Positions 28,087 through 34,976 of a stretch of DNA of 64,000 nt are shown here, one piece after another (position 1 is the stretch's first letter; each line of letters opens with the position of its first letter). Location: assembly GCF_029433855.1 (NCBI RefSeq), contig NZ_JAROAU010000003.1:2540756-2604755 (forward strand), given 5' to 3'. The notes below the pieces were generated by a model, which was not told the origin of the DNA, searched no databases, and saw only the letters and a list, made by a program, of their open reading frames with translations. The stretch comes from Candidatus Kosakonia sp. 282A-S69 (lineage in GTDB: Bacteria; Pseudomonadota; Gammaproteobacteria; Enterobacterales; Enterobacteriaceae). The translations under genes and the position numbers were made by a program.

Positions 28087-28695
28087 TTAATCGAGGTTGA
28101 GATCGGCGTAGGAGTTGACCACGCGGGAGACAATGCCGTAATCCATCGCCTCTTTGGTGTTCATCCAGAAGTTGCGATCGGTGTCCTGCTTCACTTTCTC
28201 GACCGGCTGGCCGGTCGCGTCGGCGATCATGCGGTTGACGCGCTCCAGGGTGCGGATGATCTCTTTGGCTTCAATTTCGATATCGCTCGCCTGACCGCGC
28301 ACGCCGCCGAGCGGCTGGTGGATCATAAAGCGGGTGTTCGGCAGCGAGTAACGGTGCTCTTTCTTCGCCGCGAGGAAGATAGTGATCCCGGCGCTGGCGA
28401 CCCAGCCGGTGCCGATGATGTGCACTTCCGGGGTGATAAATTTGATCATGTCATGGATGGTGTCTGCCGCTTCGACATGGCCGCCCTGGCTGTTGAGATA
28501 GATTTTGATCGGCGCATCGCTGATGCCCTGCAGCAGCAGAAGCTGGGTCACCACTTTCTCAGTCAGCGCCTGGTTGATCTCACCGGAGATGATGATCGAA
28601 CGCGCATCCAGCAGTTTCTGCTGCATCAGCTGGCTGGCATTGCCTGCCTCTTTCTCTTTTTTATCGTCATCATCGTGGTTGGTAATAAATTGCAT
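28087..28695 (-). CDS. ClpP-like serine peptidase (second ClpP)
   Basis: A 202-residue ClpP-family protein. The catalytic triad appears as S101 (WVASAGIT), H126 (RFMIHQPLGG) and D171 or D173 (DTDRNFW); oligomer helix residues (ADTIHDMIKFI) are also present. It differs from the housekeeping ClpP: the N-terminus is charged and low-complexity (HDDDDKKEKE), and no clpX or clpA gene is next to it. Similar stand-alone paralogues occur in related Enterobacteriaceae. It could form mixed rings with ClpP or work alone on short peptides; partner and substrate are unknown. Confidence 0.85.
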   Translation of the reverse strand: MQFITNHDDDDKKEKEAGNASQLMQQKLLDARSIIISGEINQALTEKVVTQLLLLQGISDAPIKIYLNSQGGHVEAADTIHDMIKFITPEVHIIGTGWVASAGITIFLAAKKEHRYSLPNTRFMIHQPLGGVRGQASDIEIEAKEIIRTLERVNRMIADATGQPVEKVKQDTDRNFWMNTKEAMDYGIVSRVVNSYADLNLD

Positions 28696-28784
28696 GTGCT
28701 CTCTCCCTTCAGGTTATGGAGCTAAGCATAGCCCAACGCCGGGTGGGCGGGAACCACCAGATATTTCCTGCGCCCACTTAGCCC

Positions 28785-28949
28785 TCAGCTAATATCGCTG
28801 CGCCGCAGTCCCATATCCTTTAACTGCTCATCAGTAAGCCTGCGCAGTTCGCGTCGGGTTTTCGCCAACAGGTGCCAGCGCCGCACCTGACGCCAGAGTA
28901 AAACAAACCCGGAAAACGGGCGCCGTGGTCGATTTTCGAAAAATTCCAT
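28785..28949 (-). CDS. yjiS: YjiS, DUF1127 small protein
   Basis: A 54-residue basic protein with the DUF1127 core: WRQVRRWHLLAKTRRELRRL followed by TDEQLKDMGLRRSDI. Length and sequence match E. coli YjiS. Some DUF1127 proteins bind RNA or act in stress and phosphate responses; YjiS has no fixed role. The ATG at 28949 is preceded by GAGGAGAG, which decides the start over the longer frame. Confidence 0.9.
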   Translation of the reverse strand: MEFFENRPRRPFSGFVLLWRQVRRWHLLAKTRRELRRLTDEQLKDMGLRRSDIS

Positions 28950-29124
28950 CTTGCTCTCCTCGCCTGAAAAGAGCTCTATCTTCGCTGCGATCGCCCTGCA
29001 CAATACAGACTCAGAAAATAGTTTTCTTTAACATACAGATGCCGTAAAAGAGGATCTGCACGCCACTTTCCAGCCCAATCTGTACTGTTTTTCGAAACTG
29101 TATGGTGACTTTTTAGGATACAGC

Positions 29125-30540
29125 ATGACCCGCTACCAACATCTGGCCACCTTGCTGGCAGAGCGCATTGAACATGGCTTATATCGCCACGGTGAGAAAC
29201 TGCCCTCGGTGCGTAGCCTGAGCCAGGAGCATGGCGTCAGTATCAGCACCGTACAGCAGGCTTATCAGGTTCTGGAGACGTTGCAGCTCATCACCCCACA
29301 GCCGCGCTCCGGCTACTTTGTCGCGCCGCGCAAAGCCAAACCGCCGGTGCCGGCGATGTCGCGCCCGGTACAGCGCCCGGTTGACGTCACGCAGTGGGAT
29401 GAAGTGTTAACTCTGCTTGATGCGCGCACGGATAAAGAGATTGTCGCCTTCGGCGGCGGTGCGCCGGATCTTACCCAGGCCACCCTTAAACCGCTGTGGA
29501 AGGAGATGAGCCGCATCGCGCAGCACCAGCTGATGGACGCCCTCAGCTATGATCCCCTGCCCGGCCAGCACGAACTGCGCGAACAGATCGCCCGCCTGAT
29601 GCTCGATGGCGGCACCTCGCTGAATGCGGAAGAGATTGTTATCACCGCGGGCTGCCATCCGGCGCTGTCGCTGGCGCTGCTGGCGGTCTGCAACCCGGGC
29701 GATATTGTCGCCGTTGAATCGCCCTGCTTCTACGGCACCATGCAGCTGCTGCGCGGGCTGGATATCAAAGCGATTGAAATTCCGACCGACCCGGAAACGG
29801 GGATCAGTATTGAGGCGCTGGAGCTGGCACTGGAGCAGTGGCCGATCAAAGGGGTGATCCTGGTGCCTAACTGCCAGAATCCGCTCGGGTTTGTCATGCC
29901 GGAAGCGCGCAAAAAGGCGGTGCTGTCGCTGGCACAGCGCCACGATATTGTCATTTTCGAAGATGATATTTATGGCGAGCTGGCCACCGATTACCCGCGC
30001 CCAAACACCATTAAATCCTACGACATTGATGGCCGCGTGCTGCTATGCAGCTCCCTGACCAAAACCGTGGCACCGGGTCTGCGCATTGGCTGGATCGCGC
30101 CGGGGCGCTATCTGGACCGGGTGCTGCATAAAAAATATGCCGCCATCGGCACCAACGTTCCCGCCACCCAGCTGGCGGTGGCGGCGTTTATCCGCGACGG
30201 GCACTACCACCGCCACGTACGCCGGATGCGCCAGGTCTACCAGCAGCGGCTGGCGATCTACACCTGTTGGGTACGCCAATATTTTCCGTGCGGTATCTGC
30301 GTGACGCGCCCGCAGGGGGGCTTCATGCTATGGGTCGAACTGCCGGAAAGCGTCGATATGGTCTGCGTTTCGCGCCAGCTCTGCCGGTTAAAAATCCAGA
30401 TCGCCCCCGGTTCGCTCTTTTCTGCTTCCGGCAAGTATCGCAACTGCCTGCGCCTTAACTGCGCCCTACCGCCGGATGAAACCAGGCGGGAGGCGATCAA
30501 ACAGCTGGGCGCAGCGATCCACCATGCGCTGGAGGCGTAG
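29125..30540 (+). CDS. yjiR: MocR-type regulator YjiR
   Basis: A 471-residue fusion of a GntR-type winged helix (about 1-75, LPSVRSLSQEHGVSISTVQQ) with a fold-type I aminotransferase domain. The PLP lysine lies in SSLTKTVAPGLRIGWI. E. coli YjiR has the same architecture and place next to yjiS. Its ligand and targets are unknown. In the short region before the start, related ACTGT/CTGTA/ACAG blocks (29020-29125) may form the direct-repeat operator usual for MocR proteins. Confidence 0.9.
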   Translation: MTRYQHLATLLAERIEHGLYRHGEKLPSVRSLSQEHGVSISTVQQAYQVLETLQLITPQPRSGYFVAPRKAKPPVPAMSRPVQRPVDVTQWDEVLTLLDARTDKEIVAFGGGAPDLTQATLKPLWKEMSRIAQHQLMDALSYDPLPGQHELREQIARLMLDGGTSLNAEEIVITAGCHPALSLALLAVCNPGDIVAVESPCFYGTMQLLRGLDIKAIEIPTDPETGISIEALELALEQWPIKGVILVPNCQNPLGFVMPEARKKAVLSLAQRHDIVIFEDDIYGELATDYPRPNTIKSYDIDGRVLLCSSLTKTVAPGLRIGWIAPGRYLDRVLHKKYAAIGTNVPATQLAVAAFIRDGHYHRHVRRMRQVYQQRLAIYTCWVRQYFPCGICVTRPQGGFMLWVELPESVDMVCVSRQLCRLKIQIAPGSLFSASGKYRNCLRLNCALPPDETRREAIKQLGAAIHHALEA

Positions 30541-30542
30541 CC

Positions 30543-31157
30543 TCAAAGAATCGCTTCGCTGGTCAGAATACGCCGCGCGCCAAGGTAGTGATCCTGCCAG
30601 TAATCGTTTGTCAGGTTACTGATGCGGATCTTCAGCCCGCTGCGCGGTGCTTCGATAAAAGTATCGTTACCCAGATAGACGCCAACGTGGTCCGCCGGGC
30701 CGCGCGATTGACTGCGAAAGAAGACCAGATCGCCACGGCGCAGCTTATGCCGGGCCACTTTTTTCAGCCCCTTATCCCCAAACATCGCCCGGGTCGTGCG
30801 CGGGAGTTTTCTCTCCAGCACCTTGTTATAGGCGTAGACCACCAGTCCACTACAGTCGAATCCCCGCTGCGGTGAGACACCGCCGCGCACGTAGGGTTTA
30901 CCAAGCTGCTTCTCCAGACGGTTCATCACCGTAAGCAGTGATGCGCGAACGCGCGCTTTTCGCTGCGCCTGATGATGCGCGGCAGCGGCCTGCGCATTTG
31001 TCTCAGGCGGGGTTGATACGGGCGTCGCCGTGCGCGGGGGGGGTTGCACACACCCGGTGACAAGCGACAGCACAAGAAGAGTAAAAAAAAGCCCCAAAAA
31101 CCCTCGGAGCAAGCTCCGACTGGGGGCGACGATGGATGACAAAATCACAGCTTTCAC
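30543..31157 (-). CDS. YafL-like NlpC/P60 (C40) peptidoglycan peptidase, lipoprotein
   Basis: Probable murein endopeptidase on the outer face of the cell. The C40 domain holds the catalytic cysteine in RGFDCSGLVVYAYNK and the histidine in ADHVGVYLG. The C-terminus, WQDHYLGARRILTSE, is close to E. coli YafL as I remember it. LVTGC near residue 35 is a lipobox, so it is probably lipidated, unlike YafL. The start is uncertain: no ATG or good SD; GTG at 31157 is my choice (204 residues), and an intrinsic-terminator-like hairpin lies within the signal-peptide codons. It follows the sigma-28-like gene on the same strand and is its most obvious candidate target or partner. Confidence 0.8.
   Translation of the reverse strand: MKAVILSSIVAPSRSLLRGFLGLFFTLLVLSLVTGCVQPPPRTATPVSTPPETNAQAAAAHHQAQRKARVRASLLTVMNRLEKQLGKPYVRGGVSPQRGFDCSGLVVYAYNKVLERKLPRTTRAMFGDKGLKKVARHKLRRGDLVFFRSQSRGPADHVGVYLGNDTFIEAPRSGLKIRISNLTNDYWQDHYLGARRILTSEAIL
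31083..31126 (-). promoter_or_regulatory. Terminator-like hairpin inside the peptidase leader
   Basis: On the minus strand CCCC...CGGAG-CTTG-CTCCG...GGGG is followed at once by eight T residues (31083-31090). The inner stem is 5 bp with an outer C/G stem, the form of an intrinsic terminator. It lies inside the open frame of the YafL-like gene, so it may attenuate that gene or end a small RNA from the spacer. Confidence 0.5.
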
Positions 31158-31227
31158 AAGAACAACACATTTAAACCAATGAGTTAAACATAAGCACCGG
31201 CACCAACCAGTGCCGCAAAGAGCGCGT

Positions 31228-31923
31228 TTATTTACCAATAAACGCCTCTACCTTCCGGGCAATCACTTTGTTGAGCTGGCAGACGCGCGCTTCCGATACG
31301 CCAATCACCTGCGCAATCTCTTTCAGGCTCATCTCATGCTGGTAATAGAGCGCGAGAATGAGCTGCTCCCGCTTGTCGAGGCTGGCTATCGCACTGCGTA
31401 ACGTGTAGACAGGAAGCAGTTCATCCTCGAGCGGGCGGCTAAAGAGCGTGCTGGTATGCAGGTCGCTCTCCAGCAGGCTATCCAGGCTCTCCAGCGCACT
31501 GGCCGAGTGCAGCAGCAGATATTGCTGCCAGGCTTCCGGTGTCACCGACAGCCGTTCACTCAGCTCTTCATAGCGCGGCTCATACCCGAGCTCGCGGGTT
31601 ATCTCACGGATCGCATCCGTGAGCTTATGCGTCTGTTGACGCAGCCTGCGCGGACGCCAGTCCTGCTGGCGTAACTCATCCAGCACCGCGCCACGGATAC
31701 GCTGAATGGCGTAACCGGCAAACTGCGCATCCGGCGGCCCATAACGGCGTAGCGAGGCAAGCAGCCCCATCAGGGCAATTTGCCGCATATCTTCCCTGCT
31801 CATCACGCTGCTGGTCTGCCAGCTGAATTGTTTGACGACTTTATGTACCAGCGGCAAATAATCACTGATATAACGCGCCTCATCAGCGGGGCTTAAGGTT
31901 TTTGCGGCAGTCAAATTCATCAT
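31228..31923 (-). CDS. Orphan FliA/LafS-like sigma-28 factor
   Basis: A 231-residue sigma-70-family factor of the FliA group (E. coli FliA 239). Region 2 reads FAGYAIQRIRGAVLDELRQQ, matching FliA's TTYAVQRIRGAMLDELRSRD; the adjoining RPRRLRQ corresponds to FliA's VPRSVRR. Region 4 reads LYYQHEMSLKEIAQVIGV then SEARVCQLN. The sequence is clearly diverged from the main FliA, and no fliZ, flagellin or other flagellar gene is near. It is divergent from a ToxR-like regulator and a FlgM-like anti-sigma gene, and its stop is about 70 bases before the YafL-like peptidase. It probably directs a small dedicated regulon. The SD is weak; start at 31923 or 31920. Confidence 0.88.
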   Translation of the reverse strand: MMNLTAAKTLSPADEARYISDYLPLVHKVVKQFSWQTSSVMSREDMRQIALMGLLASLRRYGPPDAQFAGYAIQRIRGAVLDELRQQDWRPRRLRQQTHKLTDAIREITRELGYEPRYEELSERLSVTPEAWQQYLLLHSASALESLDSLLESDLHTSTLFSRPLEDELLPVYTLRSAIASLDKREQLILALYYQHEMSLKEIAQVIGVSEARVCQLNKVIARKVEAFIGK

Positions 31924-32247
31924 TTACATTACGTATGAGGAACAGCGGATAAAACAATTAATCAAAAGTTTCGGCAACACCTAATTAACAAAATGAGAAG
32001 AGGTGTCGCTAATAACATGCAAGGACGCTTCTCAACGGCGTCAAACAATACACCACAAAGGCGTTTTTTAATCCTTTGAAAAGCGGTAACTAATGAAATC
32101 ACATGTCATTTGCGCCACGCCTTCCGTATTATTAACACCACAAGCCGGTGAACTACGAATATTTATTCTGTTATTTATCTGATTCAGCCAATAGCACTAT
32201 TTCTTGTGATAAGTGCCCGCTGGATTAGCCGCAATCGCTAACCTTTT
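31924..32247. other. Divergent promoter region of sigma-28-like / ToxR-like genes
   Basis: A 324-base AT-rich spacer with no gene. An inverted repeat, ACACCT ... AGGTGT, at about 31978-32008 could be a regulator site. I searched by eye for a sigma-28 promoter (TAAA, about 15 bases, GCCGATAA) and found none that fits. Confidence 0.35.
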
Positions 32248-33174
32248 ATGAATAAACCCAATTGCACCGTGAATAACTGGGTCATCGTTCCCGCGTCAGG
32301 CGCGATCCAACACATCGTGACCGGCGAGGAGAAACGACTGGGAACACACCCGCTCAGGCTGCTGGCTGTTTTGCAGCAACACCCCGGCGAGATCCTCTCT
32401 CATGAGGATCTCACCGCGCAGGTCTGGGAAGATCGCGCCGTCGGCAGTAACAGCCTGCCCCACGCTATTCATACGCTGCGTACCGCCCTGGCCGATAACG
32501 GAAAGCAGCAGCGAATTATTCGCACCATCCCGAAACAGGGTTACGTGCTGGAGGCAAAATATTGCCGCCCTCTGGTCAGCGGGCCGCCGCCGACCCCGCG
32601 CCCTGCGCCGCCTGAAATCGACCCACCCCCGCAGGCGAGTCCACCTGCCGCGCCTGCGTTACCCGCAACAACAACGAAAAGTCCACCTGCCGCGCCTGCA
32701 TTACCCGCAACAACAACGCAAGGCACAGCGCAGCCTGCCCCTTACATGACCGGCCTGCTTATTATGCTGCTCTTGATTGTCTCTACGCTTTGCAGCGGCT
32801 ATCTGGCGCTCACTTACAACAATAAAATAGTGGCCAAAGAGGTGGCTAAAAATATCTACAGCCAGCTGCGTATTTTTGCCCTTCTGGCACCCGCGGAGAG
32901 AATGAAACAGCCGACTGCCATTTATGATCGATTAAAAGAGAGCTATATCCGGCTTAATCAGCAGGCGAAACAGAAAGCGCTGCGTATTGCTATTTACTAT
33001 CGTAGTGAAAACCAAACCCTGAATTATACCTTCCGTATATATAATCCCTGCGAGCAACGGATTCTGGTGATGCAAATTGATCACTGGCGCGCCGACGCAG
33101 CGTTATTAAATAAGCTGATTGTGAGTGAGACACGGAGAAAAATGGATGAAATGGCCTCCTGTAATAGCAAATAG
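32248..33174 (+). CDS. ToxR/CadC-like membrane-anchored transcription regulator
   Basis: A 308-residue one-component membrane regulator. An OmpR-type winged helix occupies residues ~10-105 (LRLLAVLQQHPGEILSHEDL, then NSLPHAIHTLRTAL and IIRTIPKQGYVLEA). A proline-rich linker follows (~111-165) with a tandem duplication of SPPAAPALPATTT at 131-143 and 145-157. One TM helix lies at ~167-188, then a periplasmic domain of ~118 residues with two cysteines (C272 and C305 approximately). This is the layout of ToxR and CadC. Its 3' end overlaps the next gene by 29 bases. It is divergent from the sigma-28-like gene and probably controls it. The signal sensed is unknown. Confidence 0.85.
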   Translation: MNKPNCTVNNWVIVPASGAIQHIVTGEEKRLGTHPLRLLAVLQQHPGEILSHEDLTAQVWEDRAVGSNSLPHAIHTLRTALADNGKQQRIIRTIPKQGYVLEAKYCRPLVSGPPPTPRPAPPEIDPPPQASPPAAPALPATTTKSPPAAPALPATTTQGTAQPAPYMTGLLIMLLLIVSTLCSGYLALTYNNKIVAKEVAKNIYSQLRIFALLAPAERMKQPTAIYDRLKESYIRLNQQAKQKALRIAIYYRSENQTLNYTFRIYNPCEQRILVMQIDHWRADAALLNKLIVSETRRKMDEMASCNSK

Positions 33175-33616
33175 ACGATCGCTCTTTCTGCTTACCATCA
33201 CGTTGACGGCGCTAGCCGGCGGCACCTTTTTCCAGCGCGGTCAGCGCGCCCTGCATCAGACGGAGGAGATCGCTCAGCAGGTGGGGTTTTATGATTTGAT
33301 GCTGCACCAACGGGAGATCTACGATTCGCGCATGAGCACGGTGGGCAATATTATCGTCAGCACCCTCAGTAGCCCGCACGATACCGCCTTTGTGCTGAAA
33401 AGTAACTTTGTCCACGTGCGCCAGCGGTACGGTAAGCACTATTTTGCCTATGCACCGGTGCTGTTCAACCCGGCGAAGCGTAACCGCATGGTGACCAACA
33501 GTGTTGATCTGCTGACCTACTCGGAGAACGCCATGCAGCAGATTGCGCCCGACGGCGTGCCGTTGGTCTGTCTGCAAAATGGCATGATATTTCACTATCA
33601 ACTGGAGTCGGGCTAA
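33146..33616 (+). CDS. Small membrane/periplasmic partner, ToxS-like in layout
   Basis: A 156-residue protein not recognised by family. One N-terminal TM helix (about residues 12-30, SLFLLTITLTALAGGTFF) is followed by a periplasmic domain with one cysteine (VCLQNG). It overlaps the ToxR-like gene by 29 bases and has GGAGAA before the ATG, so production is coupled. Size, topology and position are those of ToxS, which stabilises ToxR, but I see no sequence evidence of homology. A role as co-sensor is inference. Confidence 0.75.
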   Translation: MKWPPVIANRRSLFLLTITLTALAGGTFFQRGQRALHQTEEIAQQVGFYDLMLHQREIYDSRMSTVGNIIVSTLSSPHDTAFVLKSNFVHVRQRYGKHYFAYAPVLFNPAKRNRMVTNSVDLLTYSENAMQQIAPDGVPLVCLQNGMIFHYQLESG

Positions 33617-33698
33617 GCAAAACGCGGGGATTAAGTTTACGGCACCGATGGTCGTTTTAGGTAGCCAAACGGTAACCGCCCTCTGTGAGACGCATATC

Positions 33699-33884
33699 AT
33701 GACAGCGCCCCCATTTTCTGACGCGATCCTCTTTTTGCTTGAACAGGCACAGGCCGATCTTGATCAATTGCCGCAAGTTGACCAGCCTAAGATCGAACGC
33801 CTTCGCGCGGCGCTTAACGCTGGCGAACTTGAGCCCGATCCCGATGCGCTGGTGCAGGCGATCCTCACTTTTCACCAGCGCTGA
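33699..33884 (+). CDS. Short FlgM-like anti-sigma-28 factor
   Basis: A 61-residue protein that aligns with the C-terminal sigma-binding half of FlgM: here KIERLRAALNAGELEPDPDAL, in E. coli/Salmonella [21 protein letters not shown], as remembered. The N-terminal disordered export half of FlgM is missing, so flagellar export is unlikely to relieve inhibition. It lies 82 bases after the ToxS-like gene and faces away from the orphan FliA-like sigma, its likely partner. The start is at the only nearby ATG with a weak GTGAGA SD. Binding between the two is inference. Confidence 0.72.
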   Translation: MTAPPFSDAILFLLEQAQADLDQLPQVDQPKIERLRAALNAGELEPDPDALVQAILTFHQR

Positions 33885-33950
33885 CGCGACGCTTAACGAT
33901 AACTTATACGCATCATGAGCAGCGTCACACTCTCGTTTCGCGCCCCGTGT

Positions 33951-33997
33951 AAGAATAAATTATTCTTAAATTGATTGTTTTGAATAATATATTATTC
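33951..33997. promoter_or_regulatory. Two perfect palindromes upstream of murQP
   Basis: AAGAATAAATTATTCTT (33951-33967) and GAATAATATATTATTC (33982-33997) are both perfect inverted repeats sharing GAATAA/TTATTC arms, with centres about 30 bases apart. They lie 68-114 bases before murQ. They look like a paired operator for a repressor of the murQP operon. Confidence 0.55.
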
Positions 33998-34064
33998 CTT
34001 TTTCGGGTGTCGTCGCCGCGAGGCGGCAGGCAGAAAGTCATAACGCAGAGTGAAGTGAGACGTG

Positions 34065-34976
34065 ATGAACATTGATCTATCCAGATTGACGACCGAAGGG
34101 CGCAATAGCGCCAGCGCCAATATCGATATGCTTGATACTGAAGCGATGTTGCGGGTGATTAACCGTGAAGATCAGAAGGTCGCTCTGGCGGTTGAGCAGG
34201 TGATACCGGCAATTACGCAGGCGGTGGATGCGATTGTCAGCGCCTTTAAAAAGGGCGGACGTCTGATTTACTGCGGCGCGGGCACCTCCGGGCGCTTAGG
34301 CATTCTGGATGCCAGCGAATGCCCGCCCACTTACGGCACGCCGCGCGAGCAGGTGGTAGGCCTTATTGCTGGCGGTCATCGCGCCATTCTACAAGCGGTG
34401 GAGAACGCCGAAGATAGCCTGACGCTCGGCGTCGACGATCTCAAATCTCTCCATTTCAACACCAACGACGTGCTGGTCGGCATCGCCGCCAGCGGGCGCA
34501 CGCCCTATGTGATTGCCGCCATGGAGTATGCCAAAAGTCTGCATGCCACCACCGTATCGCTGACCTGCAACGCCGGCAGTCCGATGACACAGATTGCCGA
34601 TATCGCCATTACGCCGGTGGTCGGTGCGGAGGTGGTCACCGGCTCCTCGCGGATGAAAGCAGGCACGGCGCAAAAACTGGTGCTTAATATGCTCACCACC
34701 GGGGCGATGATCCGCAGCGGCAAAGTCTACGGCAACCTGATGGTGGACGTGGAAGCGACCAATCAGAAGCTGGTGCAGCGCCAGGTCAACATTGTGATGG
34801 AAGCCACCGGCTGCGACAGCGACGAGGCGAAGCATGCGCTACAGGCCAGCCACGGCCACTGCAAAACCGCTATCCTGATGGTGCTGGCGCAGATCGACGC
34901 CGAAGAAGCCGCGAGTCTGCTCGCGGATAACGGCGGGTTTATCCGCCAGGCGCTGCTTCACGCAGGAGTGAAGTGA
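34065..34976 (+). CDS. murQ: N-acetylmuramic acid 6-phosphate etherase MurQ
   Basis: A 303-residue SIS-domain enzyme that cleaves the lactyl ether of MurNAc-6-P to GlcNAc-6-P and lactate, in cell-wall recycling or MurNAc use. Motifs include [24 protein letters not shown] (active-site glutamate in ASECPP), [13 protein letters not shown], and [19 protein letters not shown]. The stop overlaps the murP ATG. A GTG one codon earlier is the alternative start. No murR gene is adjacent, unlike E. coli. Confidence 0.95.
   Translation: MNIDLSRLTTEGRNSASANIDMLDTEAMLRVINREDQKVALAVEQVIPAITQAVDAIVSAFKKGGRLIYCGAGTSGRLGILDASECPPTYGTPREQVVGLIAGGHRAILQAVENAEDSLTLGVDDLKSLHFNTNDVLVGIAASGRTPYVIAAMEYAKSLHATTVSLTCNAGSPMTQIADIAITPVVGAEVVTGSSRMKAGTAQKLVLNMLTTGAMIRSGKVYGNLMVDVEATNQKLVQRQVNIVMEATGCDSDEAKHALQASHGHCKTAILMVLAQIDAEEAASLLADNGGFIRQALLHAGVK

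Noticed and set aside
33631-33651. TTAAGTTT followed by CCGATGG before the FlgM-like gene, resembling a sigma-28 promoter
   Set aside because: The two elements are only about 5-6 bases apart; sigma-28 promoters need about 11 between TAAAGTTT and GCCGATAA. No alternative with correct spacing was found.
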